Source: Clostridium thermobutyricum DSM 4928 (lineage in GTDB: Bacteria; Bacillota; Clostridia; Clostridiales; Clostridiaceae). From it: 64,000 nucleotides of DNA. The notes beneath the pieces are model-generated. The model was not told the origin of the DNA. It was given only the letters and a program-made list of their open reading frames with translations, and did not search any database. The stretch spans positions 1-64,000 of the forward strand of contig NZ_LTAY01000006.1 in NCBI RefSeq assembly GCF_002050515.1, in the 5' to 3' direction. How positions within the stretch are numbered: the stretch's first letter is position 1; each line of letters starts with the position of its first letter. The position numbers were made by a program, and so were the translations under genes. Of this stretch, positions 20,258 through 29,305 are shown piece after piece.

Positions 20258-21055
20258 CTATCTAACTATAAATGTTAAATAATAAAATACTATTAATCCT
20301 GAAAATAATATACTATCGAATCTATCTAAGATTCCACCATGCCCTGGAATTAAATTACTATAATCTTTAATTCCAACATATCTTTTTACAGATGATGCAA
20401 CAAGATCTCCAAATTGACTAAATATACCACATAATGCTCCAATTATGAAGAAATTATATATTGGCATTATATATATATTAAATCCTAAATTTAATACTAA
20501 TCCATATAACCCACATACAATAGTTGCCCCTACTGCTCCTCCAATAGATCCTTCAAGAGTTTTTTTAGGACTTACTTCTGGACAAAGCTTGTGTTTACCA
20601 AACAACTTTCCTGAATAATATGCTGCTGTATCTGTGATCCAAGAACCAACAAATATTAACCAAACTAAATATTGTCCATGTTCTTTTATGTTAACTAAAT
20701 GAATAAAAGAAAATAACATTCCTACATAAAGAAATCCTAATATTGTTACTCCTACATCTAAAAATGTATATTTTCTATTTACAACAGGAACCATTAACAT
20801 AATGAAAGTTAAAAATACAACTGCATACATTATTGTAGAAAAATTATTTTCACTTAAATAATAAAATATTATTAAAAAATATCCTATTATAGAAATTGGT
20901 TTAAATTCTTTAGCTTTTAAAGCATTATAGAACTCATATAAACCAAGTAGTGATAAAATGATAATTAATCCTTCTAAATACACTCCACCTAATAGTAAAA
21001 ATATTATAATAGGGGCAAGTATAACTGCGCCTAAATATCTCTTATTTAATTTCAC
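20258..21055 (-). CDS. cdsA: Phosphatidate cytidylyltransferase (CDP-diglyceride synthase)
   Basis: Integral membrane enzyme making CDP-diacylglycerol from phosphatidate and CTP for phospholipid synthesis. The 265 residues form about seven or eight membrane helices. The family signature is in the C-terminal half: SPKKTLEGSIGGAVGA, SQFGDLVASSVKRYVGIKD, and HGGILDRFDS with the catalytic acidic residues. It starts with GTG at 21055, eight bases after GAGGTG. It follows uppS by 15 bases, the conserved frr-uppS-cdsA order, and ends at a strong terminator. Confidence 0.96.
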   Translation of the reverse strand: MKLNKRYLGAVILAPIIIFLLLGGVYLEGLIIILSLLGLYEFYNALKAKEFKPISIIGYFLIIFYYLSENNFSTIMYAVVFLTFIMLMVPVVNRKYTFLDVGVTILGFLYVGMLFSFIHLVNIKEHGQYLVWLIFVGSWITDTAAYYSGKLFGKHKLCPEVSPKKTLEGSIGGAVGATIVCGLYGLVLNLGFNIYIMPIYNFFIIGALCGIFSQFGDLVASSVKRYVGIKDYSNLIPGHGGILDRFDSILFSGLIVFYYLTFIVR

Positions 21056-21070
21056 TCAATAATCACCTCT

Positions 21071-21838
21071 TTACTTTTTTATCCCACCAAATCTTCTGTC
21101 TCTATGCTGGAAATCATATATAGCTTTATGAAGATCTTTTTCTTTAAAATCTGGCCAACATATATCTGAATACCAAAACTCTGAATATGCACATTGCCAT
21201 AATAAGAAATTACTTAATCTTTGTTCACCTGAAGGTCTTATTATAATATCTGGATCTGGAATTCCCTTTGTATATAAATAATTTTCAAACATATGTTCAT
21301 TTATATCTGATAAATTTATTTTTTCATTTTTTGCATCTTCAACTAAAAGCTTAATACCTCTTATTATTTCATCTCTTCCACCATAATTTAAAGCTATATT
21401 CATAGTTATACCAGTATTTAAATTTGTTTTTTCTTTAGCTTTTTCAATTTCTATTATACATTCTTCAGGCAACATACTTATATCACCTAAAACATTTATT
21501 TTAACTCCATTTTTATGTAGTTCATTTATTTCTTGTCTTAAATATTGAACTAATAACTTCATTAATGCCCCAACTTCTTCTTTTGGTCTTTTCCAATTTT
21601 CAGTTGAGAATGCATAAAGAGTCATATATTTAATACCTAATTTATCTGCTTCTTTTAATATTCTTCTAATAGTTTCTACTCCAGCTTTATGTCCCATTGT
21701 TCTAGGTAATTTTCTTTTTTTAGCCCATCTGCCATTACCATCCATAATAATAGCAATATGCTTTGGTATATTTTCCATATCTAAACTTAAATCATTTTCA
21801 GTTTCATCTATTTTTTCACCTTTAAAAAATGTAATCAT
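21071..21838 (-). CDS. uppS: Undecaprenyl diphosphate synthase
   Basis: Cis-prenyltransferase that makes the C55 lipid carrier for cell-wall synthesis. The 255-residue sequence has the IAIIMDGNGRWAKKR active-site motif near residue 30, FSTENWKRP, and the C-terminal RPSGEQRLSNFLLWQ signature. It has a short extra N-terminal stretch of about 25 residues before the conserved core, rich in acidic residues. A GGGGAGG site precedes the ATG. A terminator hairpin (21865-21891) lies between frr and uppS, so some uppS expression may depend on read-through. Confidence 0.97.
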   Translation of the reverse strand: MITFFKGEKIDETENDLSLDMENIPKHIAIIMDGNGRWAKKRKLPRTMGHKAGVETIRRILKEADKLGIKYMTLYAFSTENWKRPKEEVGALMKLLVQYLRQEINELHKNGVKINVLGDISMLPEECIIEIEKAKEKTNLNTGITMNIALNYGGRDEIIRGIKLLVEDAKNEKINLSDINEHMFENYLYTKGIPDPDIIIRPSGEQRLSNFLLWQCAYSEFWYSDICWPDFKEKDLHKAIYDFQHRDRRFGGIKK

Positions 21839-21864
21839 ACCAAAACCTCCCCTTATAGTTATAT

Positions 21865-21891
21865 AAAAAACCTGCTAAAAGCAGGTTTTTT
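21865..21891 (-). terminator. Intrinsic terminator after frr
   Basis: An eleven-base stem AAAAAACCTGC/GCAGGTTTTTT (21865-21875 with 21881-21891) with a five-base loop. The T run on the minus strand serves frr. It sits inside the frr-uppS gap. Confidence 0.85.
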
Positions 21892-21894
21892 AAG

Positions 21895-22452
21895 TTAAAT
21901 TGACATTATCTCTTTTTCTTTTGCTTCTATTAAACTATCTATTTCTTTTACAAATTTATCAGTAGTTTTTTGAATATCATTTTCAGCTTTTTTAACTTCA
22001 TCATCAGTTAATTCGCCATCTTTTTTAAGAGCTTTTATTTTATCATTTGAATCTCTTCTTATTGATCTTAGTGCAACTTTTGAATCTTCTCCTGTTTTCT
22101 TAACAGTTTTAACAAGATTTTTTCTTGTTTCTTCAGTTAACTCTGGAATTATAAGTCTTATAACACTTCCATCATTTGAAGGATTTAATCCTAAATCAGA
22201 TACTAATATAGCTTTTTCTATATCTTTTAATAAAGATGCTTCCCAAGGTGATATTTGTAAAACTCTTGGTTCTGGTGCAGAAATGTTTGCAACTTGTGAT
22301 AAAGGACACATGCTTCCATAATATTCAACTTGAACTCTATCAAGCATAGTTGGATTAGCTCTTCCTGCTTTCATAGTTGATAAATCATTTCCTAAAACAC
22401 TAATAGTTTTTTTCATTTTTTCTTCAGCATTTTTTAAAATATCTTTAACCAT
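21895..22452 (-). CDS. frr: Ribosome recycling factor
   Basis: Splits post-termination ribosomes together with EF-G. The 185-residue protein is full length. It has TMKAGRANPTMLDRVQVEYYG near the N terminus (first coiled-coil helix into domain II), PLSQVANISAPEPRVL and EETRKNLVKTVKKTGEDSK, followed by the long C-terminal helices. A GGAGG site precedes the ATG at 22452. It follows pyrH by 11 bases, and the pyrH-frr pair is widely conserved. Confidence 0.98.
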   Translation of the reverse strand: MVKDILKNAEEKMKKTISVLGNDLSTMKAGRANPTMLDRVQVEYYGSMCPLSQVANISAPEPRVLQISPWEASLLKDIEKAILVSDLGLNPSNDGSVIRLIIPELTEETRKNLVKTVKKTGEDSKVALRSIRRDSNDKIKALKKDGELTDDEVKKAENDIQKTTDKFVKEIDSLIEAKEKEIMSI

Positions 22453-22463
22453 ATATATCCTCC

Positions 22464-23174
22464 TTATTTAGAAACTAAAGTTCCTATTTCTTGACCTGTA
22501 ATAGCTTTTTGTATATTTCCTGGTTCATCTAATCCAAATACTAATATTGGGATTTCATTATCCATACATAAAGATGTAGCAGTTGAATCCATAACTTGAA
22601 GTCCTTGTTCTAAAACCTCTATATAAGATAGTTTATCATATTTTACAGCATCGTCAAATTTATGTGGATCTTTATCATAAACACCATCAACTTTTTTAGC
22701 TAAAAGAATTACATCTGCTTCTATCTCAGCTGCTCTTAAAGCTGCTGTTGTATCAGTTGAGAAATAAGGATTTCCTGTTCCTGCTGCAAATATAACAACT
22801 CTTCCTTTTTCTAAATGTCTCATAGCTCTTCTTCTTATAAAAGGTTCAGCTATTTCTTTCATTTCAATTGCTGTTAATACTCTTGTATCAACTCCAACTT
22901 GTTCTAAAGAATCTTGTAACGCTAAAGCATTAATACAAGTTGCCATCATTCCCATATAGTCAGCAGTAGTTCTATCCATACCTTCTCCACTTCTACCTCT
23001 CCATATGTTTCCGCCTCCAACAACTGCTCCAACTTCAACACCTTTGTTTACTAATTCTTTTATTTCTAGTGCAATTCTTGTAGCAACACTAAAATCTAAT
23101 CCAAATCCATTTTCTCCTGCTAAAGCTTCTCCAGAAAGTTTTAGTATAACTCTTTTATATTTACAATCAGCCAT
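22464..23174 (-). CDS. pyrH: Uridylate kinase (UMP kinase)
   Basis: Phosphorylates UMP to UDP in pyrimidine nucleotide synthesis. It belongs to the amino acid kinase fold. The 236 residues start [15 protein letters not shown] and include [30 protein letters not shown] and the [13 protein letters not shown] segments. The frame extends upstream to 23198, but the GGAGG site lies within that extension (codons for Leu-Glu-Glu); the ATG at 23174 is correct and gives normal family length. A terminator lies between tsf and this gene, so its expression is probably lower than that of rpsB-tsf. Confidence 0.97.
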   Translation of the reverse strand: MADCKYKRVILKLSGEALAGENGFGLDFSVATRIALEIKELVNKGVEVGAVVGGGNIWRGRSGEGMDRTTADYMGMMATCINALALQDSLEQVGVDTRVLTAIEMKEIAEPFIRRRAMRHLEKGRVVIFAAGTGNPYFSTDTTAALRAAEIEADVILLAKKVDGVYDKDPHKFDDAVKYDKLSYIEVLEQGLQVMDSTATSLCMDNEIPILVFGLDEPGNIQKAITGQEIGTLVSK

Positions 23175-23227
23175 TATGAATTCCTCCAAATTTTTCAAAG
23201 TTTCTTTTTTCTCTTAATTATATTTTT

Positions 23228-23258
23228 AAAAAAAGAGAACACAAAGTGTTCTCTTTTT
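23228..23258 (-). terminator. Intrinsic terminator after tsf
   Basis: A perfect thirteen-base stem AAAAAGAGAACAC/GTGTTCTCTTTTT (23230-23242 with 23246-23258) with a three-base loop and T-rich flank on the minus strand. It separates rpsB-tsf from pyrH-frr. Confidence 0.88.
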
Positions 23259-23267
23259 ACAGTAGAA

Positions 23268-24176
23268 CTATTTACCCATTTGCTTAGCAACTTCTGCTGC
23301 AAAATCTTCTTCTACCTTTTCGATTCCTTCTCCTCTTTCGAATCTAGCAAATTTGCTTATTGTCATTGGAGAACCTACTTCTTTTGATTTTTCTTCTAAT
23401 AATTTAGTTATAGTTTTATCTCCATCTTTAACCCAAACTTGGTCTAAAAGACAAACTTCTTTGTAGTACTTTTGAATTCTTCCCATAACCATTTTTTCAA
23501 CGATTTTTTCTGGTTTTCCTTCGTTTAATGCTTGAACTCTGTAGATTTCTTTTTCTTTTTCTAAAGCTTCAGAATCAACTGCATCTCTGTTTAAGTATAA
23601 TGGGTTAGCAGCAGCAACTTGCATACAAACTTCTCTAGCTACTTCAGCAACTACTGGGCTATTAGCTTCACAAGCAACTTCTACAAGAACTCCGATTCTT
23701 CCACCACCGTGGATGTAGCTTTGAACAGCTCCGTTTTCGATAACCATTCTTTCGAATCTTCTAACTGTCATATTTTCACCTAATTTAGCAACTAAAGCTG
23801 TAAGTGTTTCTGAAACAGTCATATCTCCCATTTTTTCATTTAATAATTCTTCTACTGTGTTTACGTTTGAATTAACTACTAATTTAGCTAATTCATCAGC
23901 AAATCCTACGAATTCTTCATTAGCAGCAACGAAGTCTGTTTCACAGTTTACTTCTACCATAGAAGCTTTTTTGTTGTCTTCTGATACGAAAGTTTTAACT
24001 ATACCTTCAGCTGCAACTCTTCCAGCTTTTTTAGCAGCAGCAGCTAATCCTTTTTCTCTTAAAACTTCAACAGCTTTTTCTAAATCTCCATTAGTTTCTG
24101 TTAAAGCTTTTTTACAGTCCATCATTCCTGCACCAGTTTTTTCTCTTAATTCTTTAACTAACTTTGCTGTAATCAT
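23268..24176 (-). CDS. tsf: Elongation factor Ts
   Basis: Nucleotide exchange factor for EF-Tu. The 302-residue protein begins [20 protein letters not shown], the family N-terminal UBA-like domain, and has [16 protein letters not shown] at the start of the core domain. The frame runs to 24206, but AAGGAGGAAATT lies nine bases before the ATG at 24176, which also matches the usual N terminus. It follows rpsB after a gap that contains a long stem-loop. Codon use looks like that of highly expressed neighbours. Confidence 0.98.
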   Translation of the reverse strand: MITAKLVKELREKTGAGMMDCKKALTETNGDLEKAVEVLREKGLAAAAKKAGRVAAEGIVKTFVSEDNKKASMVEVNCETDFVAANEEFVGFADELAKLVVNSNVNTVEELLNEKMGDMTVSETLTALVAKLGENMTVRRFERMVIENGAVQSYIHGGGRIGVLVEVACEANSPVVAEVAREVCMQVAAANPLYLNRDAVDSEALEKEKEIYRVQALNEGKPEKIVEKMVMGRIQKYYKEVCLLDQVWVKDGDKTITKLLEEKSKEVGSPMTISKFARFERGEGIEKVEEDFAAEVAKQMGK

Positions 24177-24223
24177 ATTCAATTTCCTCCTTAATATATA
24201 AAGCAATTATGCCTTTTTAGGGT

Positions 24224-24255
24224 AAAAGGTAAATGAATAAATTCACCTACCTTTT
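24224..24255 (-). promoter_or_regulatory. Stem-loop between rpsB and tsf
   Basis: Fifteen-base stem (24224-24238 with 24241-24255, two G-U pairs on the minus strand) with a two-base loop gap. It has no following U tract, so it looks more like an mRNA-processing or stability element than a full terminator. Confidence 0.55.
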
Positions 24256-24265
24256 ATATCCAAAA

Positions 24266-24967
24266 CTATTCTTCTATTTGTTCACCTTGTCTTCCTTCGA
24301 TGATAGCATCAGCCATTTTAGCAGCTATTAATTTAACAGCTCTTATAGCGTCATCATTTCCTGGAATTACGTAATCAACTTCTTCTGGATCACAGTTTGT
24401 ATCTACGATAGCTACAACTGGAATTCCTAAGATTTTAGCTTCTGAAATAGCATTTTTTTCTTTTCTTGGATCTACTACGAACATAGCTCCAATGTTAGAA
24501 GCGTCTAAGTTTTTAATACCACCTAGGTTCTTAACTAACTTTTCCATTTCTCCTTTAAGTTTTATAACTTCTTTTTTAGGAAGAACATCAAAAGTTCCGT
24601 CTTCTTGCATTCTTTCTAAATCTTCTAATCTTTTAATTCTAGTTTTGATAGTTTTGAAGTTTGTTAACATACCACCTAACCATCTGTTATTTACAAAGTG
24701 CATGTTTGATCTGATAGCTTCTTCTTGGATAGCTTCTTGAGCTTGTTTTTTAGTTCCAACGAAAAGTATATCTTTTCCGTTTTCTGAAACTTCTCTTAAG
24801 AAGTTGTATGCTTCCTCTGCTTTTTTAACAGTTTTTTGTAGGTCTATGATATAGATTCCATTTCTTTCTGTGAAGATATAAGGAGCCATTTTAGGGTTCC
24901 ATCTTCTAGTTTGGTGTCCAAAGTGTACACCTGCTTCTAATAATTGTTTCATTGATATAACTGACAT
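24266..24967 (-). CDS. rpsB: 30S ribosomal protein S2
   Basis: Small-subunit protein on the 30S solvent side. The 233 residues show [20 protein letters not shown] at the start, [21 protein letters not shown] and the [12 protein letters not shown] segment. Length is normal. The ATG at 24967 has AGGAGGTAACAAA upstream and a second GGAGGG a little earlier. The gene has its own near-consensus promoter at 25072-25100 and a structured leader, suggesting feedback control, and is cotranscribed with tsf. Confidence 0.99.
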   Translation of the reverse strand: MSVISMKQLLEAGVHFGHQTRRWNPKMAPYIFTERNGIYIIDLQKTVKKAEEAYNFLREVSENGKDILFVGTKKQAQEAIQEEAIRSNMHFVNNRWLGGMLTNFKTIKTRIKRLEDLERMQEDGTFDVLPKKEVIKLKGEMEKLVKNLGGIKNLDASNIGAMFVVDPRKEKNAISEAKILGIPVVAIVDTNCDPEEVDYVIPGNDDAIRAVKLIAAKMADAIIEGRQGEQIEE

Positions 24968-25005
24968 TTTGTTACCTCCTGGTTTTTCCCTCCATCATCT
25001 TCAGC

Positions 25006-25038
25006 TTGTGAGAAACCTTTTAAAGGACCACCTCACAA
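25006..25038 (-). promoter_or_regulatory. Structured leader of rpsB
   Basis: In the rpsB 5' leader TTGTGAG pairs with CTCACAA (25032-25038 with 25006-25012) around an inner CCTT/AAGG element. Its position, between promoter and ribosome-binding site of a ribosomal protein operon, suggests an autoregulatory S2-binding RNA. I cannot match it to a named family. Confidence 0.5.
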
Positions 25039-25071
25039 ATTAGACAATGTGTGTATTTTATTACCTTAGAT

Positions 25072-25100
25072 AGTATACCATAAGCTTTTATTCCTATCAA
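25072..25100 (-). promoter_or_regulatory. SigA-type promoter of rpsB-tsf
   Basis: TTGATA, 17 bases, TATACT on the minus strand, about 105 bases upstream of the rpsB start. Confidence 0.8.
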
Positions 25101-25138
25101 CAAAAAATTTGCTTTTTTCCATATATTTTTCTTTACAT

Positions 25139-25165
25139 AAAAAAAACAGCTATAAAAGCTGTTTT
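25139..25165 (-). terminator. Intrinsic terminator after codY
   Basis: AAAACAGCT/AGCTGTTTT stem (25143-25151 with 25157-25165) followed by eight T residues on the minus strand. The stem overlaps the codY stop codon by two bases. Confidence 0.85.
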
Positions 25166-25943
25166 ATTTTATCTTTTTTAATTCATCTAATAATTTGTCA
25201 TTTAAGATTCTTATATGTGTACCCTTCATTCCTAATGATCTTGATTCTATAACTCCAGCACTTTCAAACTTTCTTAAAGCATTAACTATAACACTTCTAG
25301 TTATTCCCACTTTATCAGCAATTTTAGAAGCAACTAAAAGCCCTTCATTTCCATCAAGTTCATTAAAAATATGTTCCACAGCTTCTAGCTCTGAATATGA
25401 AAGAGTTCCTATAGCTAATTGAACAACTGCTTTTTTTCTAGTTTCTTCTGCAAACTCATCTTGCTTTGCTCTTAAAATTTCCATTCCAACTATAGTTGCA
25501 CTATATTCACATAAAACTAAATCTTCATCTGTAAATTTCTTTCCACCAAATCTAGCTAAAAGAAGTGTTCCTAATCTTTCTCTGTTTCCTATTATGGGAA
25601 CTATTGTTGAAAGCTTGTCTGATATTGTGCATTCTTTTTCACCTTCAAAAACACATTCTCCTTTATTTAAAAGATTTGATAATGTTTCAGTTACATTTAA
25701 TAACTTTTCATTGTAATCCAAAGGAAATTTACTTTCTTCAACAACCTTTTTTTTCATTATGTCACATTCAAATTTTTCTGAAAAGCTATATCCTATAACT
25801 TTTCCTTTTCTACTTGCAATATATACATTACATTCTAATACATTACTAAGTAATTTACATATATCTTCAAAGGCAACTGGCTCTGTACCCGTCTTTTGTA
25901 AAATCTTATTTAACTTTCTAGTCTTTTCAAGCAATGATGCCAT
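25164..25943 (-). CDS. codY: GTP- and branched-chain-amino-acid-sensing regulator CodY
   Basis: Global transcription regulator that represses or activates nutrient, toxin and sporulation genes when GTP and branched-chain amino acids are plentiful. The 259 residues equal the B. subtilis length. The N-terminal GAF domain (about 1-150) starts [16 protein letters not shown]. The C-terminal winged helix has [20 protein letters not shown] near residue 205. The frame extends to 25979, but GGAGGAG at seven bases selects the ATG at 25943. A strong promoter (26029-26057) and a possible CodY box downstream of it suggest autoregulation. clpQY and xerC-type genes, beside codY in B. subtilis, are absent. 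Confidence 0.98.
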   Translation of the reverse strand: MASLLEKTRKLNKILQKTGTEPVAFEDICKLLSNVLECNVYIASRKGKVIGYSFSEKFECDIMKKKVVEESKFPLDYNEKLLNVTETLSNLLNKGECVFEGEKECTISDKLSTIVPIIGNRERLGTLLLARFGGKKFTDEDLVLCEYSATIVGMEILRAKQDEFAEETRKKAVVQLAIGTLSYSELEAVEHIFNELDGNEGLLVASKIADKVGITRSVIVNALRKFESAGVIESRSLGMKGTHIRILNDKLLDELKKIK

Positions 25944-25978
25944 CAATACTCCTCCTCGATAATATCTAATCTTTACCA

Positions 25979-25993
25979 AATTGTTCGAAAATT
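25979..25993 (-). promoter_or_regulatory. Candidate CodY-binding site in the codY leader
   Basis: Minus strand AATTTTCGAACAATT matches the CodY consensus AATTTTCWGAAAATT at 12 of 15 positions, with a perfect left half. It lies about 30 bases downstream of the predicted transcription start, where bound CodY could block elongation. Confidence 0.5.
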
Positions 25994-26028
25994 CAAAATA
26001 ATCTTAAATTTCTCTTAATATGGTTTAA

Positions 26029-26057
26029 AGTATATCACAGTAATTATCTATTTTCAA
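26029..26057 (-). promoter_or_regulatory. SigA-type promoter of codY
   Basis: TTGAAA, 17 bases, TATACT on the minus strand, in the gap after topA. Confidence 0.8.
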
Positions 26058-26107
26058 CAGATTCAGGTCTATTTTCGACAAAGAAGTATTGTTAATCATC
26101 ACACTCT

Positions 26108-28204
26108 TTATTTTTCTTCTTTTTTCTCTTTATTATCTATTTTCTCTTCTTTATATTTACATTCAGAGTTTGAACATTGTAAATATTCTCCACTTTTTTT
26201 AGAATATTTCTTAACCATGAATTCTCCACATTCAGGACATTTCTTTTCAACTGGTTCATTCCAACTTACAAAATCACATTCAGGATAATTAGCACATCCA
26301 AAGAACTTATTTCCACGCTTACTTCTTTTAGCATAAATTTTTCCACCACACTTTGGACAAGGTGCTTCTATCTCTTCAACAATTGGTTTTGCATTTTTAC
26401 ATTCTGGATATCCAGGACATGCAAGGAATTTTCCATATCTTCCTCTTTTTATAACCATCATTCTTCCACATTTATCACATGGAACATCACTTACTTCATC
26501 TTCAATAACAACTTTTGATATTTCTTTTTCAGCTTTATCAATAGCTTCTTTTAATGGATCAAAGAAATCTCTAACTACATTTTCCCATTCCATGCTACCT
26601 TCTTCTATAAAGTCTAGCTTTCTTTCCATCTCTGCTGTAAATTCTACATCAGCTATTTGTTTAAAGTAATCACAGATTATATTATTTACTATAAATCCAA
26701 GTTCTGTTGGAATTAAATTTTTCTTTTCTCTAACTACATATTCTCTACTTAAAAGTGTTGAAATAGTAGGTACATAAGTACTTGGTCTTCCAATTCCTTT
26801 TTCTTCTAAAAGTTTTACAAATGAAGCCTCATTATATCTAGCTGGTGGCATTGTAAAGTGTTGATTAACTTCCATGCTATCACTTTTTAAAACTTCACCT
26901 TCTTCAAGTTCAGGTAATCTAGTATTTTCTTCTTCACTATTTGCATATTCATAAACTTTCATAAATCCATCAAATTCAATTGTTGATCCACTAGCTTTAA
27001 ATTTATAATCTCCATTAGCTATACTAATTGAATTTGTGTTTAATATACAAGATTCCATTTGAGATGCTACATATCTATTCCATATAAGAGTATATAACTT
27101 ATATTGTTCTGGTGTTAAGCTTTTCTTTGCAATTTCTGGAGTTATTTCAACGTGAGTCGGTCTTATTGCTTCGTGCGCATCTTGTATATTTTTCTTTCCT
27201 TTATAAACTCTGTCTTCTTTAGGAATATAATTTTCTCCATAAGTTTCTTTTATAAACTCTTTAGCTGCTAATTTAGCCTCATCTGATATTCTTACAGAAT
27301 CTGTTCTCATATAAGTTATTAGTCCTAAAGTTCCATGTCCTTTTACTTCTACTCCCTCATAAAGAACTTGAGCTACTGACATTGTCTTTTTAGTCATATA
27401 ATTAAGTTTTTTATTTGCATCTTGTTGAAGTGTACTTGTTGTAAACGGCGCAAGAGGTTTTCTTTCCTTTTTACCTTTTTTAATCTTTTCTATTTTAAAT
27501 TCTCCATTTTCTAAATCTTTTAAAATAGATTTTGCTCTTTCTTCGTCAATCATTTCTAACTTTTCAGTTTTATATTTTGAAAGATTTATTTTAAATTTCT
27601 TTCTTTCTTTTTTAAGAGAACAATCAACAGTCCAATATTCAACTGGTTCAAAAGCTTTTATTTCTTCTTCTCTTTTACATATTAAGTTAAGAGCTGCTGA
27701 TTGTACTCTACCAGCACTTAATCCCCATCTTACATTTCTCCAAAGTATTGGACTAATTTCATATCCAACAAGTCTATCTAATATTCTTCTTGCTTGTTGT
27801 GCATCTACTAATCCTTTATTTATAGTTCTTGCATTTTTAAGCGAATTTTTTACTGCTGCTTTTGTTATTTCGTTAAATACTATTCTACATTTGTCTTTAT
27901 CTTCTATTTTCAAAAGGTTAGCTAAATGCCAAGATATTGCTTCTCCCTCTCTATCAGGGTCTGTTGCAAGATATACTTTATCAGCTTTTTTAGCTAATTT
28001 TCTAAGGGATTTTAAAAGTTCCCCTTTACCTCTTATTGTTATATATTGTGGTTCATAATTATTTTCTATATCTACACCTAATTTACTTTTAGGTAAATCT
28101 CTAACATGCCCCATTGAAGCTTCGACAACATAATTTTTTCCTAAATATTTTTCTATTGTCTTTGCTTTTGCTGGTGACTCTACTATTACTAATTTTTGGC
28201 CCAT
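26108..28204 (-). CDS. topA: DNA topoisomerase I
   Basis: Relaxes negative supercoils by transient single-strand cleavage. The 698-residue protein has the TOPRIM domain at the N terminus (LVIVESPAKAKTIEKYLG, DPDREGEAIS) and the active-site tyrosine in YMRTDSVRIS near residue 300. Three C-terminal four-cysteine zinc modules follow: CDKCG...CPGYPEC, CPKCG...CANYPEC and CPECG...CSNSEC. A charged Lys/Glu tail ends it. It follows dprA, the conserved dprA-topA order. Its GGAG ribosome-binding site is part of a small hairpin (28210-28230). No terminator is visible before codY. Confidence 0.98.
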   Translation of the reverse strand: MGQKLVIVESPAKAKTIEKYLGKNYVVEASMGHVRDLPKSKLGVDIENNYEPQYITIRGKGELLKSLRKLAKKADKVYLATDPDREGEAISWHLANLLKIEDKDKCRIVFNEITKAAVKNSLKNARTINKGLVDAQQARRILDRLVGYEISPILWRNVRWGLSAGRVQSAALNLICKREEEIKAFEPVEYWTVDCSLKKERKKFKINLSKYKTEKLEMIDEERAKSILKDLENGEFKIEKIKKGKKERKPLAPFTTSTLQQDANKKLNYMTKKTMSVAQVLYEGVEVKGHGTLGLITYMRTDSVRISDEAKLAAKEFIKETYGENYIPKEDRVYKGKKNIQDAHEAIRPTHVEITPEIAKKSLTPEQYKLYTLIWNRYVASQMESCILNTNSISIANGDYKFKASGSTIEFDGFMKVYEYANSEEENTRLPELEEGEVLKSDSMEVNQHFTMPPARYNEASFVKLLEEKGIGRPSTYVPTISTLLSREYVVREKKNLIPTELGFIVNNIICDYFKQIADVEFTAEMERKLDFIEEGSMEWENVVRDFFDPLKEAIDKAEKEISKVVIEDEVSDVPCDKCGRMMVIKRGRYGKFLACPGYPECKNAKPIVEEIEAPCPKCGGKIYAKRSKRGNKFFGCANYPECDFVSWNEPVEKKCPECGEFMVKKYSKKSGEYLQCSNSECKYKEEKIDNKEKKEEK

Positions 28205-28209
28205 AAATA

Positions 28210-28230
28210 AACTCCTTTTTACTTGGAGTT
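28210..28230 (-). promoter_or_regulatory. Hairpin covering the topA ribosome-binding site
   Basis: AACTCC (28225-28230 on the minus strand) can pair with GGAGTT (28210-28215), which contains the GGAG site of topA. The nine-base loop makes it weak but it could reduce translation. Confidence 0.35.
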
Positions 28231-28246
28231 ATTCACCCCCTCAAAT

Positions 28247-29293
28247 TTATATTATCCTCGCATAATAGTTGCCAGGTAAGCTTACTACTTCATTTTTAAT
28301 TTGCATTTCAAATAATAACCTATATAAAGTATTTCTGTCAACCTGTGATTTTTCAAATATTTGGTCAATATGGATTGGCTCATCTCTTATTATATTCAAA
28401 ATATCATTTTGTATTATATGATTATTATTCTTAATATTTAGCTCATTAATTTCTAGAAAATTTAAAAGACTTTCTCTTGAAATTATTACATCTGCCCCAT
28501 CTTTTATAAGCATATTACATCCATATCCAAGTTCAGAAAAAATTGATGATGGAACAACACCAATATCTTTTCCTTGATCTAGTGCATGTGAAACTGTTAT
28601 AAGTGATCCACTTTTATTATTAGCTTCTGTTACAATAAGTTTATTACATAATCCGCTTATTATTCTATTTCTTCTTGGAAAATTATAAGCAAGTGGCGAA
28701 TCAAAAGGTAAAAACTCTGATATTATAAGGCCTTTTTCTTCTATTCTTTGAAATAAATTTTTATTTATTTTAGGATAAATAACATTTATTCCACATCCAA
28801 GTACTGCTATAGTTTTTCCATTATTATTCAAAGCTTCTATATGAGCAATTGAATCTATCCCTTTAGCACCTCCACTAACTATACAAATATCACTTTTAGC
28901 AGCTTCTTTTGCTATAAATCGTGTAACTCTTTCTCCATATACAGTATGTTTTCTGCCTCCAACTATAGCTAAACTATCTTTTTTTAAAAGAGAAATATCT
29001 CCTTTAAAAAATAAAAAATATGGTGGCTCATGAATCATTTTTAAATTTTCTGGGTATTCTTCACTATTTATTGTGATTACACCAAATTTATTTTCTTTTA
29101 TATTTTTCTTTAAAATATTTATTCTTTCATCAATATTTTTTAAATTTAATTTTTTTCTTAAAGTTAAATCATTATCTATTATTGTTTGAAAATTTTCATA
29201 AATATTTTTTTCATTTTTATATTTTTTCAATAATTTTAATTTTTGTAAATTTGTAATCTCTAACGATATTAACCATAATACATAATAATCCAT
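28247..29293 (-). CDS. dprA: DNA-processing protein DprA/Smf
   Basis: Loads RecA onto incoming single-stranded DNA during natural transformation in competent species; in others its role is unclear. The 348 residues have an N-terminal SAM-like part and a Rossmann-type core (about 100-270). The core contains SGGAKGIDSIAH, NFPRRNRIISGL and GSLITVSHALDQG, and a C-terminal winged-helix module (DEPIHIDQIFEKSQVD) follows. The canonical SGxARGID motif reads SGGAKGID here and the usual VPG reads VPS, small deviations. It lies between comM and topA. The start at 29293 has AAAGGGG upstream. Confidence 0.93.
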   Translation of the reverse strand: MDYYVLWLISLEITNLQKLKLLKKYKNEKNIYENFQTIIDNDLTLRKKLNLKNIDERINILKKNIKENKFGVITINSEEYPENLKMIHEPPYFLFFKGDISLLKKDSLAIVGGRKHTVYGERVTRFIAKEAAKSDICIVSGGAKGIDSIAHIEALNNNGKTIAVLGCGINVIYPKINKNLFQRIEEKGLIISEFLPFDSPLAYNFPRRNRIISGLCNKLIVTEANNKSGSLITVSHALDQGKDIGVVPSSIFSELGYGCNMLIKDGADVIISRESLLNFLEINELNIKNNNHIIQNDILNIIRDEPIHIDQIFEKSQVDRNTLYRLLFEMQIKNEVVSLPGNYYARII

Positions 29294-29305
29294 CTGTCTA
29301 CCCCT

